NCBI GenBank assembly: GCA_945860355.1
Contig: CAMARB010000008.1
Coordinates: 1-47,336, forward strand
Length of the DNA: 47,336 nt
Source of the DNA: Chthoniobacter flavus
GTDB lineage: Bacteria > Verrucomicrobiota > Verrucomicrobiia > Chthoniobacterales > Chthoniobacteraceae
Reading direction: 5' to 3'
Positions 33,027-42,981 of the stretch are shown piece after piece (within the stretch, counting starts at the first letter, position 1; every line of letters starts with the position of its first letter). A program made the position numbers and the translations under genes. The notes under the pieces were generated by a model. The model saw only the letters and a list, made by a program, of their open reading frames with translations, searched no databases and had not been told where the DNA came from.

Positions 33027-34865
33027 ATGAGCACTCCATCTGCCTCCGAAGCGAAGACCGCGTCTGCCGCCGCCCCCGAACGCGGTGAAACCATGAGCGG
33101 CGCGGACATCCTCGTCGCCTGTTTGGAGCGGGAGGGAGTCGACTCCATTTTCGCCTACCCCGGCGGCGCCTCGATGCACATGCACCAGGCGCTCACCCGC
33201 TCCAAAAAAATCCGCACCTACCTGCCCCGGCACGAGCAGGGCGGCGTGTTTGCCGCGGAAGGCTACGCGCGGGCGACGGGCAAAGCGGGCGTGGTGATGG
33301 CGACGTCCGGCCCGGGCGCGACCAACCTGGTGACGGGCATCGCGGACGCTTATCTGGACTCGACCCCGCTGGTGGCCATCACCGGCCAGGTGCCCCAGGC
33401 GATGATCGGGAAAGGCGCCTTCCAGGAGACCGACGTGTTCAGCGTCACGGCGCAGGTGGTCAAACACAACTACCTGGTGATGGACGTCAACGACATCCCC
33501 CGGATCGTGAAGGAGGCTTTCTACATCGCCCAAAGCGGGCGGCCCGGCCCGGTGCTCATCGACATCCCGAAAAACATCCAGCTGGCCACCACCCAGCCGA
33601 TTTTCCCCAACGAGATCACCCTGCGTGGCTACGACCCGGTCAAACACGCCGACGACGTGGCCCTTAACGAGGTCATCGGCATGATCCGCGAGGCGCGTTG
33701 CCCGATGATCTACTGCGGCGGCGGCATCATCTCCGGGGAAGCCTCCGGGGAACTGCTGGAGTTTGTGGAGCGCACGGGCATTCCCGTGGCCACCACGCTC
33801 ATGGGCATTGGATGTTTCCCGGAAACGCATCCCCTCTCGCTCAAGTGGCTGGGCATGCACGGCACCGTTTACGCCAACAACGCCGTCAACGAGGCGGATC
33901 TGCTTCTGGCCATCGGCGTCCGGTTCGACGACCGCGTCACCGGCAAGATCAGCGAGTTCGCCAAACACGGCACGATCGTCCACATCGACATCGACAACTC
34001 CGAGATCAACAAGAACAAGGTCGTCCGGCTGCCGATCCTCAGCGACGTCAAATACGCGCTGCGCCGGCTCAACGAGCTCCTGGAGCAGGCCGGCAAACCC
34101 CGGGTCAAATCCGATTTCCGGACCTACCCGGACTGGTACGCCAAGATCTGGGACTGGAAGGAGAAATACCCGTTCACGTTCAACGACACCGAGGAAGTCA
34201 TCCAGCCCCAGCACGCCATCCGGCTGCTGTATGAGATGACCCAGGGCGACGCCATCATCACCACCGGCGTGGGCCAGCACCAGATGTGGGCCGGGCAGTT
34301 CTACGACTTCGACAAACCCCGCACGTTCATCACCTCGGCCGGCCTCGGCTCGATGGGTTTTGGTTACCCGGCGGCGCTCGGCGCCAAGGTGGCGTTCCCG
34401 GACAAGCAGGTGATCGACATCGACGGCGACGGATCCTTCCTCATGAACGTGCAGGAGCTGGCGCTGGCGCACGTGGAGGGCATCGCCGCCAAGTGCATGA
34501 TCCTCAACAACCAATGGCTGGGCATGGTCGTGCAGTGGGAGGACCGCTTCTACAAGAGCAACCGCGGCCACACCTTCCTGGGCAACCCCAAGAACCCCTA
34601 CGCCGGCAGCCTCGAGGATCCCACGGGCATCTACCCCGACTACGTGAAGATGTGCGAAGGGTTCGCCGTGAAATGCGAGCGCGTCATGCACAAGAAAGAT
34701 CTCCCGGCCGCCATCCAGCGGATGCTCGACTCCAAGGACGCCTACGTGCTCGACGTCATGGTGCCTTACACCGAACACGTGCTGCCCATGATCCCCTCCG
34801 GCGGCACCTATAAGGACGTGATTTACGAGGGCCGCCAGACGCTCAAAGCCGGCACGGGCCTGTAA
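33027..34865 (+). CDS. ilvB: Acetolactate synthase large subunit
   Basis: 612 aa from ATG 33027; the frame stays open 512 codons further upstream, but that stretch is the complement of polX. TPP-enzyme features: the catalytic Glu70 in [26 protein letters not shown] and the cofactor motif [12 protein letters not shown] ending NNQWLGMV. It makes acetolactate or acetohydroxybutyrate for branched-chain amino acids. The regulatory small subunit (ilvN) is not beside it. Transcription ends at the hairpin 34921-34956. Confidence 0.96.
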   Translation: MSTPSASEAKTASAAAPERGETMSGADILVACLEREGVDSIFAYPGGASMHMHQALTRSKKIRTYLPRHEQGGVFAAEGYARATGKAGVVMATSGPGATNLVTGIADAYLDSTPLVAITGQVPQAMIGKGAFQETDVFSVTAQVVKHNYLVMDVNDIPRIVKEAFYIAQSGRPGPVLIDIPKNIQLATTQPIFPNEITLRGYDPVKHADDVALNEVIGMIREARCPMIYCGGGIISGEASGELLEFVERTGIPVATTLMGIGCFPETHPLSLKWLGMHGTVYANNAVNEADLLLAIGVRFDDRVTGKISEFAKHGTIVHIDIDNSEINKNKVVRLPILSDVKYALRRLNELLEQAGKPRVKSDFRTYPDWYAKIWDWKEKYPFTFNDTEEVIQPQHAIRLLYEMTQGDAIITTGVGQHQMWAGQFYDFDKPRTFITSAGLGSMGFGYPAALGAKVAFPDKQVIDIDGDGSFLMNVQELALAHVEGIAAKCMILNNQWLGMVVQWEDRFYKSNRGHTFLGNPKNPYAGSLEDPTGIYPDYVKMCEGFAVKCERVMHKKDLPAAIQRMLDSKDAYVLDVMVPYTEHVLPMIPSGGTYKDVIYEGRQTLKAGTGL

Positions 34866-34920
34866 AAAAACCGGCGCGGGCCTTTCAGCGGCCCTCAGCG
34901 CCCCTCAGGAAAAAACTCGC

Positions 34921-34964
34921 AGCCCCCGCCCGTCGGTTTCCCGGCAGGCGGGGGCTTCCTTTTT
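34921..34964. terminator. Bidirectional terminator between ilvB and hemB
   Basis: AGCCCCCGCC (34921-34930) pairs perfectly with GGCGGGGGCT (34947-34956), followed on plus by TCCTTTTT. On minus the stem is followed by GCGAGTTTTTT. It serves both converging genes; the hemB stop codon adjoins the plus-strand T-run. Confidence 0.85.
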
Positions 34965-35953
34965 CAGCGCGTCTCCCGGAGCCACTCCGCCACCTGGGTC
35001 GCCCAGTAGGTGACGATCAAGTCCGCGCCCGCGCGCTTAAATGCCAGCATCTGCTCAAGCACGGTCGCCCGCTCATCGAGCCAACCCCGGGCGGCGGCGG
35101 CTTTGATCATCGCGTATTCGCCGCTCACGTTATAAACGGCCGTGGGCAGGCCGAACTGGGATTTGACCCGCCAGACAATGTCCAAGTAAGGCAGCCCGGG
35201 CTTCACCATCACCATGTCGGCCCCCTCCTCCACGTCGAGAGCCACCTCCCTCAGGGCCTCCAGCGCGTTGGCCGCGTCCATCTGATAACCCCGCCGGTCG
35301 CCCGCTTGGGGCGCGCTCTCCGCCGCGTCCCGGAACGGCCCGTAAAACGCCGAGGCGAACTTCGCCGCGTAACTGAGAATGACCGTCTGGCTAAACCCGG
35401 CCGCATCCAACCCGACGCGCATGGCGCCCACCCGGCCGTCCATCATGTCGCTGGGAGCGACAATGTCCGCGCCCGCCGCCGCGTGCGACACCGCCGTCTT
35501 CACCAGCAGCTCCACCGACGGGTCGTTGTGCACGTGCACATCGTCGCCTGAAAACTCGGCGATCCCGCAATGGCCGTGGCTCATGAACTCGCACAGGCAC
35601 ACGTCGGTGATGACCACCAGCGCCGGGCACCGGGCTTTGATGGCCCGCACGGCCCTTTGCACAATGCCGTCCGCCGCGTAAGCCTGCGACGCGACTTCGT
35701 CCTTGTGCGCCGGGATCCCAAAAAGCAGGACCCCGCAAATCCCGACCGCATGCGCCCGGGCGGCCTCTTCCACCAGCGCGTCCAGCGAGAGCTGGAAAAC
35801 CCCCGGCATACTGGCCACCGGCGCCCGGTCCTCGACCTTTTCACTAACGAAAAGGGGCAGGATCAGATCGTGGGTTTGCAGGGTGTGCTCGCGCACCATT
35901 TGACGGAGCGCGGCCGAGGAGCGCAGACGGCGGGGACGCCGGAGAAGATTCAT
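34964..35953 (-). CDS. hemB: Porphobilinogen synthase
   Basis: 329 aa from ATG 35953 ([20 protein letters not shown]). It joins two 5-aminolevulinate molecules in heme synthesis. The Schiff-base lysines lie in [18 protein letters not shown] and in [12 protein letters not shown]. The metal-site region reads [14 protein letters not shown] with three Cys, the zinc-type arrangement. [18 protein letters not shown] is typical near the C-terminus. Monocistronic on minus; the promoter at 35961-35990 gives an almost leaderless transcript. Confidence 0.97.
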   Translation of the reverse strand: MNLLRRPRRLRSSAALRQMVREHTLQTHDLILPLFVSEKVEDRAPVASMPGVFQLSLDALVEEAARAHAVGICGVLLFGIPAHKDEVASQAYAADGIVQRAVRAIKARCPALVVITDVCLCEFMSHGHCGIAEFSGDDVHVHNDPSVELLVKTAVSHAAAGADIVAPSDMMDGRVGAMRVGLDAAGFSQTVILSYAAKFASAFYGPFRDAAESAPQAGDRRGYQMDAANALEALREVALDVEEGADMVMVKPGLPYLDIVWRVKSQFGLPTAVYNVSGEYAMIKAAAARGWLDERATVLEQMLAFKRAGADLIVTYWATQVAEWLRETR

Positions 35954-35960
35954 GGACGGG

Positions 35961-35990
35961 ACGCTAATGCCGGGGCGGCCGGAGCGGCAA
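35961..35990 (-). promoter_or_regulatory. Promoter TTGCCG-18-TAGCGT for hemB
   Basis: TTGCCG (35990-35985), 18-base spacer, TAGCGT (35966-35961) on the minus strand. Only seven bases separate the -10 from the ATG, so transcription should begin at or next to the start codon. Confidence 0.4.
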
Positions 35991-36044
35991 GCGCGGGGTG
36001 GCGCGCCCCTGCCCCAGGGCTCACCCATCTTAAAAAGCGCGAGG

Positions 36045-36212
36045 GACCCGCCGCGGGGTGGGCTGTTTTCGGGACCGCGTTCCGGTGGTGTCGCCGCGCT
36101 CCACCTCCGGCTGCGCTCTCTGTTCCCCCCGGGAACAATGCATCCGCTTTGCCTCGCACTCTGAGGACTTCCCCCCCGCGAAGCTGAATTTTAGATGCGT
36201 GAGCCCTGGCCC
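36045..36212. repeat. Degenerate dispersed repeat, copy 2
   Basis: Lies in the 312-base gap between hemB and the pantothenate kinase. It shares block order with 1545-1795 (GGGGTGGG, TTTTCGGG, ACCGCGTTCC, GGTGTCGC, CTCTGTTCC, CCGGG-ACAAT, GAGGACTT, GATGCGTGAGCCCTGG) but is shorter. No gene is visible in this gap. Confidence 0.55.
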
Positions 36213-36227
36213 CTGCCCAGCGACGCC

Positions 36228-36257
36228 TTGACCCGGCAGGGAGGTCCTGACTGGAAT
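36228..36257 (+). promoter_or_regulatory. Promoter TTGACC-18-TGGAAT for coaX
   Basis: TTGACC at 36228-36233, 18-base spacer, TGGAAT at 36252-36257. The ATG follows eight bases later (36266), so the leader is close to zero. Confidence 0.35.
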
Positions 36258-36265
36258 GCCCGACC

Positions 36266-37054
36266 ATGCCCCCGTCCGAAGCGGAATTCCTGCTCATCGA
36301 CAACAGCAACTCGTTCACCAAATTCGCGCTCTCCACGCGGACCGAACTGCTTGCCACCCGCAAGCTGGCCACCAGCGAGGTCGACCCCAAGAACCTCGCC
36401 CGGGTCTTGCGCGGATGGCGTTTCCAGTCGGTGTTGCTTTGTTCGGTGGTGCCCGAAAAAGCCGACGCGCTGGCGAGTTATCTGGGCGACCATCCGTTGC
36501 TCCGGGTCAGCTCAAAAATCGAGCTTGGAGTGGGGATCGATTATCCGAAGCCGCAAACCATCGGCGCCGATCGCCTCGCCAACGCGGCTTACGCCGCCGC
36601 CTGTTATGGCGCACCCGTGGTGGTGGTGGATTTCGGCACCGCCGTGAGTTTCGACGTCATTTCCCGGGACCGCCAATACGTCGGCGGGGTCATCGCGCCG
36701 GGCCTCGCGGCAATGACCGACTACCTCCACCAACGCACCGCGCTGCTCCCGCGGATAAGCCTTCTCGAGCCTCCCTCCGCGATCGGAAAATCCACAAGGA
36801 AAGCCATGCTCGCAGGCGCGGTCCACGGCTACCGCGGTTTGGTGAGGCAAATCCTCGTGGAGATTGCCAAGGAACTCCGGGTCCGACGCAAACTTTGCGT
36901 GGTCGCCACCGGCGGATACGCCGAATTGATCTCGGCCGGCCTTCCCGAGATTCAAGTCGTGCGCCCCGATCTCACTCTTCAAGGCCTGCGGATGATCGCC
37001 GACCTCAACTTCCCGGGTCCGCAAGGACCCAGGAGCGCCGCCCGGCGCGGATAA
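36266..37054 (+). CDS. coaX: Type III pantothenate kinase
   Basis: 262 aa. The first phosphate-binding motif of this ASKHA kinase is usually DxGNT; here it is DNSNSFTKFAL (Asp12), so the Gly is Ser. The second motif VVVDFGTAVSFDVI and the substrate motif GADRLANAAYAA are well kept, as is GGVIAPGLAAM. It carries out the first step of CoA synthesis. CoaX enzymes are not feedback-inhibited by CoA and need a monovalent cation. Alone on plus between hemB and the GYF_2 gene. Confidence 0.92.
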   Translation: MPPSEAEFLLIDNSNSFTKFALSTRTELLATRKLATSEVDPKNLARVLRGWRFQSVLLCSVVPEKADALASYLGDHPLLRVSSKIELGVGIDYPKPQTIGADRLANAAYAAACYGAPVVVVDFGTAVSFDVISRDRQYVGGVIAPGLAAMTDYLHQRTALLPRISLLEPPSAIGKSTRKAMLAGAVHGYRGLVRQILVEIAKELRVRRKLCVVATGGYAELISAGLPEIQVVRPDLTLQGLRMIADLNFPGPQGPRSAARRG

Positions 37055-37096
37055 CACCGGGGGTGTGACGCCCCGGCAACCCGGCCCATCAGCCCG

Positions 37097-38527
37097 TCAG
37101 AAGAGCGAGTTGGGCGATACAGCGGGCTTCGCGGGGGCGGCGGCGGCCCCGCTCGGAGCCACGTAATCGGTGGAGGAAGCGGGGAGAACCACGGCATCGT
37201 TGCCGTAAAGAACCCGCACGTTGCTCCCTTCGCTGGCCACGAATTTGAGCTGGGTCCCGGGCTGCAAAACGACTTTCCCGAACGCAAGCTGAACGTCGGC
37301 GGGCTTGGTCAGCACGAGGACCGACTTGGGGGCGGCCGCCGGCGTTTCCAAAGCCGCAGCGGCACCAGCGGTCTCAACGGCGGCCGCAGGCTGGGCTGCG
37401 CGGGCCTTTTCAGCATCGGATTGGGTCACAGACCCGCCCTTCGATGATGACGCAGAAGCGTCAGCCATGTCTTTCTTCCCGGCCTTCTTTTTCCCGGCGC
37501 CCTCCTTCGGCGCAGCGGCCGCCACAGGCGGCGCCGAGGAAACCGGTGTCGGCTTTGCCGCCTTGCCTTGGGCTTGGGCAATCCAGTGCTGAACCCGCTC
37601 CTTCCACGGCTGGAGATGGTCTTGGGAAAAATAAAGCCCAGCGAGAACCACCCCGCCCCATATCAGGCCCCGGAAAGCCGCGCCGATGGGGTTGCGCTTG
37701 GGAGTCGCCTTGGGGATGGCCGTGCGGACCTGCACCCCCTGCCGCGGAGCAACTGACGGTTGCCCCGGGAAGCTGAATTTCCCTTTCGCGGAAGCCGCAA
37801 CGAGTTGCGGGAATTTCTCCGCGAGCGCCGGGAAAACATATTTCCAAGCCGCCTTTTCAGGGTCCCCGGCATCCCAGCTTGGAAACCGCACGTCCAACGC
37901 CCCGACAAGCACCTGGCAATGCGCCTTGGTGACTTTGCTAAAAAACTCGGCGCCTTCTGTTTGAATCACCTGCAGGAAAACACTCGCCCGATTGTCTTTT
38001 TTTGCCTGGATCTCGTCCGCAAAAAGATCCGGATGTAAACGGAGCCGTTCCGAGTTCCAAAGCGCAAGCCGTTGCGACTCCTTGGGATCTTGGGTCGCCT
38101 CCTGGGTCAGCGCCGCCGCCTGTTCCTTGTTGAGGTCCGGGGGGAAGGCGATTCCCATGAAGCTCAGAAACGCCTTCTCTTTGGCCGAGGCGGGCACGGC
38201 GGACACGGCACTTGCGATATCGGGAAGTCCCGTTGCTTGGCTCGTGACTCGGGTCTGAGGGACAGGCCCCGTGGACACCGGCTGAAGCGACGACGCCGCA
38301 GGCGGGGTCGAACCTGCGGACACCAGCGCATCCGGCTCCGGGGGTCTTTGCGCATGAGCCGGGGAAGCCGACGGATAAAGCACACTGTGGAGAGGGATCC
38401 ACTGGGCCATGCCCGGACGCCAGGCGGGGTCATTGAGCAAAACGCTGCCTTGTTTGAGCAAAGTTTGCACGGTGACCTCGCTCAGAGGTCCGACTTCCTT
38501 CCCGGAACGCAGAATGTAGATGTCCAT
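37097..38527 (-). CDS. GYF_2 (DUF4339) domain membrane protein
   Basis: 476 aa. Residues 1-50 (MDIYILRSGKEVGPLSEVTV, QWIPLHSVLYP) form a GYF_2/DUF4339 peptide-binding module. A low-complexity stretch leads to a helical, Trp/Phe-rich domain (about 115-245: AFLSFMGIAFPPDLNKEQA, RLHPDLFADEIQAKK, SWDAGDPEKAAWKYVFPAL). One membrane segment lies near 285-300 (GLIWGGVVLAGLYF). A long Ala/Lys/Pro linker then precedes a small SH3-like beta domain at the C-terminus (about 412-465). Function unknown. It follows the STAS gene by 162 bases on the same strand. Confidence 0.8.
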   Translation of the reverse strand: MDIYILRSGKEVGPLSEVTVQTLLKQGSVLLNDPAWRPGMAQWIPLHSVLYPSASPAHAQRPPEPDALVSAGSTPPAASSLQPVSTGPVPQTRVTSQATGLPDIASAVSAVPASAKEKAFLSFMGIAFPPDLNKEQAAALTQEATQDPKESQRLALWNSERLRLHPDLFADEIQAKKDNRASVFLQVIQTEGAEFFSKVTKAHCQVLVGALDVRFPSWDAGDPEKAAWKYVFPALAEKFPQLVAASAKGKFSFPGQPSVAPRQGVQVRTAIPKATPKRNPIGAAFRGLIWGGVVLAGLYFSQDHLQPWKERVQHWIAQAQGKAAKPTPVSSAPPVAAAAPKEGAGKKKAGKKDMADASASSSKGGSVTQSDAEKARAAQPAAAVETAGAAAALETPAAAPKSVLVLTKPADVQLAFGKVVLQPGTQLKFVASEGSNVRVLYGNDAVVLPASSTDYVAPSGAAAAPAKPAVSPNSLF

Positions 38528-38689
38528 ATTTCATTAGGAGTTGCCGCCACCCCCCAACTTTTGCCGCGAAAAGTACAGGGGATGGTTGCACCGGGGAGGA
38601 ACGTGCCCAATATCCCGGCTGAGCCGCGCAAAATCAAGCCACGGTTCCGCCCCGGGCGCGCGACAGCCGCCCTGCCCCCCCGGAAAAAC

Positions 38690-39007
38690 TCAGTCCGCCA
38701 ATGCCGCAGCCCGGTTCGGGTAGATTTTGAACACTTGGTCGAGCCGGGCGATTTCGAAGATGTCCTGCACGGCGGGTTGCAGGCCGCAGAGCGCGAGCAC
38801 ACCGCCCTGGGGTTGGATGCGCTGAAACGCCTCGATCAACACGGCCAATCCCGAGCTGTCCATGTAACTCACGGCTGTCAGATCGATCAGCAGACGCCCG
38901 GGTTTTTGCGCCAGAACCGGCTCCAACCGTTGCCGGACTTGGGCCGATTCGTGCAGATCAATCTCCCCGGCTAACGCCAGGACCGCGGTTTGGGTCGGAG
39001 ATTCCAT
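38690..39007 (-). CDS. STAS-domain anti-sigma-factor antagonist
   Basis: 105 aa from ATG 39007 (MESPTQTAVLALAGEIDL); an upstream ATG at 39025 would add six residues. A whole STAS fold: strand-helix start EIDLHESAQVRQRL, LLIDLTAVSYMDSSGLAVLIEAF with the phosphorylatable DSSG at 50-53, and a C-terminal helix. Members bind an anti-sigma kinase when unphosphorylated. No RsbW-like kinase or PP2C phosphatase lies nearby. It starts 23 bases after leuS. Confidence 0.9.
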   Translation of the reverse strand: MESPTQTAVLALAGEIDLHESAQVRQRLEPVLAQKPGRLLIDLTAVSYMDSSGLAVLIEAFQRIQPQGGVLALCGLQPAVQDIFEIARLDQVFKIYPNRAAALAD

Positions 39008-39030
39008 TCCCGGGCACGGTAGCACGCCCC

Positions 39031-41622
39031 TCAGGCGACGACGATGTTCACGAGTTTGCCGGGCACCACGATGACTTTCCTGGGCGGGTTTCCTCCGAGA
39101 TGCTCCCGCACCTTGGCCGAGGCCAACGCCACCGATTCCACCTCCGCCGCCGTGGCCTGTTTGGACACCGTGATTTTATCGCGCAGCTTGCCGTTGACCT
39201 GAACGGGCATCTCAATTTCGTCCTCCACGAGGCATTGAGGATCCCACGCGGGCCAAGGCATGGAGGCGAGCACTCCCTGGAAACCAAGCCGCTCCCAGAG
39301 TTCCTCGGTAAGATGGGGTGCAAACGGGTTGAGCAGCTGCAGCAACACCCGAACGGCCGCGATGGGCCGGGGTTTGGCGGGAATGAACGCGTTCACAAAA
39401 ATCATCATCTGCGAAATCGCGGTGTTGAAACTGAGCGCCTCGATGTCCTCGCCCACTTTCTTGATCGTCGCGTGGATGACCTTGAGCTGCGCTTTGTCCG
39501 GCGCAACGTCCTGTAGGACCGGCGAAATCTCCCAAGCGCCCGCCTGGTTCTCCTCCAACGCCAGACGCCACACCCGGGCCAGGAACCGGGACACCCCTTC
39601 CACGCCGGTCATGCTCCACGGTTTCATCTGTTCCAACGGCCCCATGAACATCTCGTAGCACCGGAACGCGTCCGCGCCGTACTGCTCGATGACCTCGTCG
39701 GGGTTCACCACGTTGCCCCGCGATTTGGACATTTTCTGGCCGTCCTCGCCCAGGATGATCCCCTGGTTGACGAGGCGCTGGAACGGCTCGGGCGTCGAGA
39801 CATGGCCCAAGTCAAAGAGCACTTTGTGCCAGAACCGCGCGTAGAGCAGATGCAACACGGCGTGTTCGGTGCCGCCGACATACAAATCCACGCCGCCGGG
39901 GCGCGCCGGCTCGGCGGCCTCCAACCGACCCGTCATCCAGTAACGCTCTGCCTCCCGGCCCACAAACCGCTCAGCGTTCCGGGCGTCCGTGTATCGCAGG
40001 TAATACCAGCAGGACCCCGCCCACTGCGGCATGGTGTTGGTTTCCCGTTGCGCCGTTTCACTGTAACGCACCCAGTCGGTGGCTTTTGCCAAGGGCGGTT
40101 CCCCCGTGCCGGTGGGCTTGAAATCCTCCAGCCCCGGCGGATTCAGCGGCAGCTCCGACGCGTCCAAAGCCCGGTGACGGCCGCCTTCCCAAACCACCGG
40201 GAACGGCTCGCCCCAATCCCGTTGCCGCGAGAAAAGCCAGTCGCGCAGCTTGTATTGAATCGTTTTCTTCCCGAGGCCCAGGCTTTCAAGCCGGCGCGTC
40301 ATCTCCGCCTTCGCCTCCGCCGTCGAAAGCCCGTCCAAAGGACCCGAGTTGATCGCAAACCCCTCCCCGGTCCAGCATTCCAACGGGGCGGCGCTGCAGG
40401 CGGCGCCTCCCCCCAGGCCGAGCCGGGCGGATTCGGAAACCACGGCGCGGATGGGCAGGAAGAATTTCTGGGCAAACTCCCAATCGCGCTCGTCGTGGGC
40501 GGGCACGGCCATGATGGCGCCGGTGCCGTATCCGATGAGGACGTAGTCGGCGATCCAGATCGGGATCTGCTCCCCATTCACGGGATTAATCGCGTAGGCG
40601 CCGGTGAAAACGCCGCTTTTCTCCTTGGCCAACTCCGTGCGCTCCAAGTCGCTCTTGCGCGCGGTCTTTTCGCGGTATTCCTCCACAGCTGGCCATTGCT
40701 CCTCGGTCACAATCTGGTCCACAAGGCGGTGCTCGGGCGCCATAACCATGTACGTGGCGCCAAAAAGCGTGTCGGGCCGGGTGGTGAACACCGGGATGGT
40801 TTCCTCGGAGCCGGCGATTTTGAAAAACACCTCGGCGCCTTCGCTCCGGCCGATCCAGTTGCGCTGCAGGGCCTTGATCGAGTCGGGCCAATCCAACCCG
40901 TCGAGCTCGTCAATGAGCCGCTCCGCATACGCGGTGATCCGCAGCATCCACTGGCGCATCGGCCGGCGGATGACGGGGAAGCCGCCCACCTCGCTCTTGC
41001 CATCGACGACTTCCTCATTCGCCAGCACGGTGCCCAGCTCCGGGCACCAGTTGACGGGCACCTCCGCCACGTAGGCCAGGCGCACGCTGTCCGGGTCCGG
41101 GCCGGTGTAGGTGGAGAGCGGCTCGGCCCGCCGGGTCTGCGGGTTGAACCAGGAATGATAAATCTGGAGAAAGATCCACTGCGTCCACCGGTAATACCCG
41201 GGGTCGGTAGTGTTGACCTCGCGCTGCCAGTCGTAGGCGAACCCGATCCGTTTGAGCTGCGCCTTGAAGTTGCCCACGTTGTGCGCCGTGGTGACGGCGG
41301 GATGTTGCCCGGTTTTGATGGCGTATTGCTCGGCCGGCAACCCGAACGCGTCCCAACCCATCGGATGCAGCACGTTGAACCCCGCCATCCGCTTGTACCG
41401 AGCCATGATGTCCGTCGCCGTGTATCCCTCCGGATGCCCCACATGCAGCCCCGCGCCGCTCGGATAAGGGAACATATCGAGCACGTAATACTTGGGTCGG
41501 TTCGGATCAAATCCTGGTTCCCCCGGGTTCGGCGCGTGAAAACTCTGGTGAGCATCCCAGTGGGCCTGCCATTTCGGCTCAATCTGATCGAAGGGATAGG
41601 GTCTGCGGCGCTCGGTGCTCAT
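39031..41622 (-). CDS. leuS: Leucine--tRNA ligase
   Basis: 863 aa, normal bacterial length. HIGH-type motif HVGH at 60-63 ([11 protein letters not shown]), KMSKS at 630-634. The CP1 editing domain sits between ([21 protein letters not shown] with the usual Thr-rich motif, and [16 protein letters not shown]). The C-terminal anticodon-binding and end domains close the protein ([28 protein letters not shown]). Promoter-like boxes lie at 41641-41669. STAS and GYF_2 genes follow on the same strand. Confidence 0.98.
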   Translation of the reverse strand: MSTERRRPYPFDQIEPKWQAHWDAHQSFHAPNPGEPGFDPNRPKYYVLDMFPYPSGAGLHVGHPEGYTATDIMARYKRMAGFNVLHPMGWDAFGLPAEQYAIKTGQHPAVTTAHNVGNFKAQLKRIGFAYDWQREVNTTDPGYYRWTQWIFLQIYHSWFNPQTRRAEPLSTYTGPDPDSVRLAYVAEVPVNWCPELGTVLANEEVVDGKSEVGGFPVIRRPMRQWMLRITAYAERLIDELDGLDWPDSIKALQRNWIGRSEGAEVFFKIAGSEETIPVFTTRPDTLFGATYMVMAPEHRLVDQIVTEEQWPAVEEYREKTARKSDLERTELAKEKSGVFTGAYAINPVNGEQIPIWIADYVLIGYGTGAIMAVPAHDERDWEFAQKFFLPIRAVVSESARLGLGGGAACSAAPLECWTGEGFAINSGPLDGLSTAEAKAEMTRRLESLGLGKKTIQYKLRDWLFSRQRDWGEPFPVVWEGGRHRALDASELPLNPPGLEDFKPTGTGEPPLAKATDWVRYSETAQRETNTMPQWAGSCWYYLRYTDARNAERFVGREAERYWMTGRLEAAEPARPGGVDLYVGGTEHAVLHLLYARFWHKVLFDLGHVSTPEPFQRLVNQGIILGEDGQKMSKSRGNVVNPDEVIEQYGADAFRCYEMFMGPLEQMKPWSMTGVEGVSRFLARVWRLALEENQAGAWEISPVLQDVAPDKAQLKVIHATIKKVGEDIEALSFNTAISQMMIFVNAFIPAKPRPIAAVRVLLQLLNPFAPHLTEELWERLGFQGVLASMPWPAWDPQCLVEDEIEMPVQVNGKLRDKITVSKQATAAEVESVALASAKVREHLGGNPPRKVIVVPGKLVNIVVA

Positions 41623-41640
41623 GGTTTGGGAAAGGGGGCG

Positions 41641-41669
41641 AATGAACTAGAGTCCGCGCACCCCGTCAA
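41641..41669 (-). promoter_or_regulatory. Promoter TTGACG-17-TTCATT for leuS
   Basis: TTGACG (41669-41664), a 17-base spacer and TTCATT (41646-41641) on the minus strand; the ATG at 41622 would leave a leader of about 12 bases. The -10 box is weak. Confidence 0.3.
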
Positions 41670-41738
41670 CGCTGGGCACCCGGCGCGCTCCATCCCGGGC
41701 CTTCGGCGGGAAGCCGCCGCAAAGCGCGAGCGTTGGGT

Positions 41739-41766
41739 TTGCCCGCGGGCAACGAGCGGCTAGGGT
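41739..41766 (+). promoter_or_regulatory. Promoter TTGCCC-16-TAGGGT for the XTP pyrophosphatase
   Basis: TTGCCC at 41739-41744, 16-base spacer, TAGGGT at 41761-41766, then six bases to the ATG at 41773. The expected start of transcription falls on the start codon. Confidence 0.4.
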
Positions 41767-41772
41767 CGCGCC

Positions 41773-42357
41773 ATGCAGTCCCTGCTTGTCGCCACCCATA
41801 ACCGCCATAAAACCTCCGAAATCGCCTCCCTGCTCGGCGGCCTTTTCAGCGTCACCGATCTCAACGCCCACCCGCACCTGCCGGCGACGGAGGAAACCGG
41901 CGTCACGTTCCTCGAGAACGCCACTCTTAAGGCACTCGGCGCGGCCCGGGTTTTCCAAGGCTGGGTTTTGGCGGACGACTCCGGTCTTGAGGTGGACGCC
42001 CTCGGGGGCGCCCCCGGGGTTTACTCCGCGCGTTATGCCGGCCCCCAAGCCTCCGACAGCGACAACCGCGCCCGGCTCCTAGAGGAATTGCGCGGCTCGG
42101 GCGCAATAGAATGGTCCGCCCGGTTTCGCTGCACTCTGGTGCTCGCGCAGGAGGGACGGGTGGTGGCCAGCTTCGACGGAACGGTGGAGGGCAAGATCAT
42201 CCCCGAGGAACGAGGCACGGGAGGGTTCGGCTACGACTCGCTCTTTGTGCCGGAACAACACTCCGCCACCTTCGGCGAGTTGCCGGGAGCGGTGAAAAAC
42301 GGACTGAGCCACAGGGGCCGGGCCCTCGCCAAGATGCTCGAGTTTGTGGCGCGTTGA
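41773..42357 (+). CDS. rdgB: XTP/dITP pyrophosphatase (Ham1/RdgB)
   Basis: 194 aa. Family motifs in order: LLVATHNRHKTSEIASLL, FLENATLKA, the catalytic LADDSGLEVDALGGAPGVYSARYAG, GGFGYDSLFVP and LSHRGRALAKM. It hydrolyses non-canonical purine triphosphates to keep them out of DNA and RNA. Divergent from leuS, convergent with the pseudopilin gene. Confidence 0.97.
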   Translation: MQSLLVATHNRHKTSEIASLLGGLFSVTDLNAHPHLPATEETGVTFLENATLKALGAARVFQGWVLADDSGLEVDALGGAPGVYSARYAGPQASDSDNRARLLEELRGSGAIEWSARFRCTLVLAQEGRVVASFDGTVEGKIIPEERGTGGFGYDSLFVPEQHSATFGELPGAVKNGLSHRGRALAKMLEFVAR

Positions 42358-42410
42358 GGCCGGTGGCAAAAGCTCATCGCCGGGGAGCCCCCTCCCAGCC
42401 TTGGGAAGCC

Positions 42411-42941
42411 TCAGAAGGGGCTGACGTATCGGAACCGGGAGTCCCGGGCGACTTCCCTGCTGGAATAGATCTCGCCGCTGGCAAGGATCAGCATTTGGCC
42501 TTCTCCGTGCACGTCCGCCCGCTCCACAAACCATGGGTGCGTCTGGTATCGGTAGGGAGCGTTTGCCGTGGCCGCGAACGGCATGGCCAAGTAATCGATG
42601 CGGGGACTAGGCCCCTTGCCCCGGAGCAACTCATGGACGCTGGGACAGATCCAACTTTCTGGCCCTATCCCATAAGGTCGGAGCGCCTCGATCCAGCCGG
42701 TGGCGTAACCGGGACTCTGGAGATTGGTTGTCGGGATCTGCGGCCAGCTCTGGCGATCCTGGGTGAAGGCGTTGGCGGCCACATACAGGTTCTTGAGGTT
42801 GCTGACGCAGGACACCCGCTGGGCGCGCATTCGAACCGACGAATACGCGGGGATCAGCATCACCGCCAAAATACCGATCACCATCAGCACGGTCACCACC
42901 TCCAGCAACGTGAAGGCACGAACCCGAGGGATTTGCGTCAA
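42411..42941 (-). CDS. Type II/IV pseudopilin-like protein, TTG start
   Basis: 176 aa if begun at the TTG at 42941, which has the strongest Shine-Dalgarno in the window (GGGGAGAGG five bases upstream). The class III signal is RVRAFTLLEVVTVLMVIGIL: cleavage would be between Ala9 and Phe10, with Glu at +5. Position -1 is Ala instead of the usual Gly. The mature part has one N-terminal hydrophobic helix and a small globular domain (DUF1559-like, SCVSNLKNLYVAANAFTQD). Verrucomicrobia carry many such proteins. The next gene upstream on the same strand ends 40 bases away. Confidence 0.82.
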   Translation of the reverse strand: MTQIPRVRAFTLLEVVTVLMVIGILAVMLIPAYSSVRMRAQRVSCVSNLKNLYVAANAFTQDRQSWPQIPTTNLQSPGYATGWIEALRPYGIGPESWICPSVHELLRGKGPSPRIDYLAMPFAATANAPYRYQTHPWFVERADVHGEGQMLILASGEIYSSREVARDSRFRYVSPF

Positions 42942-42981
42942 AAAAACCTCTCCCCTCCCGTTGCAGACGCGACTCAGACCG

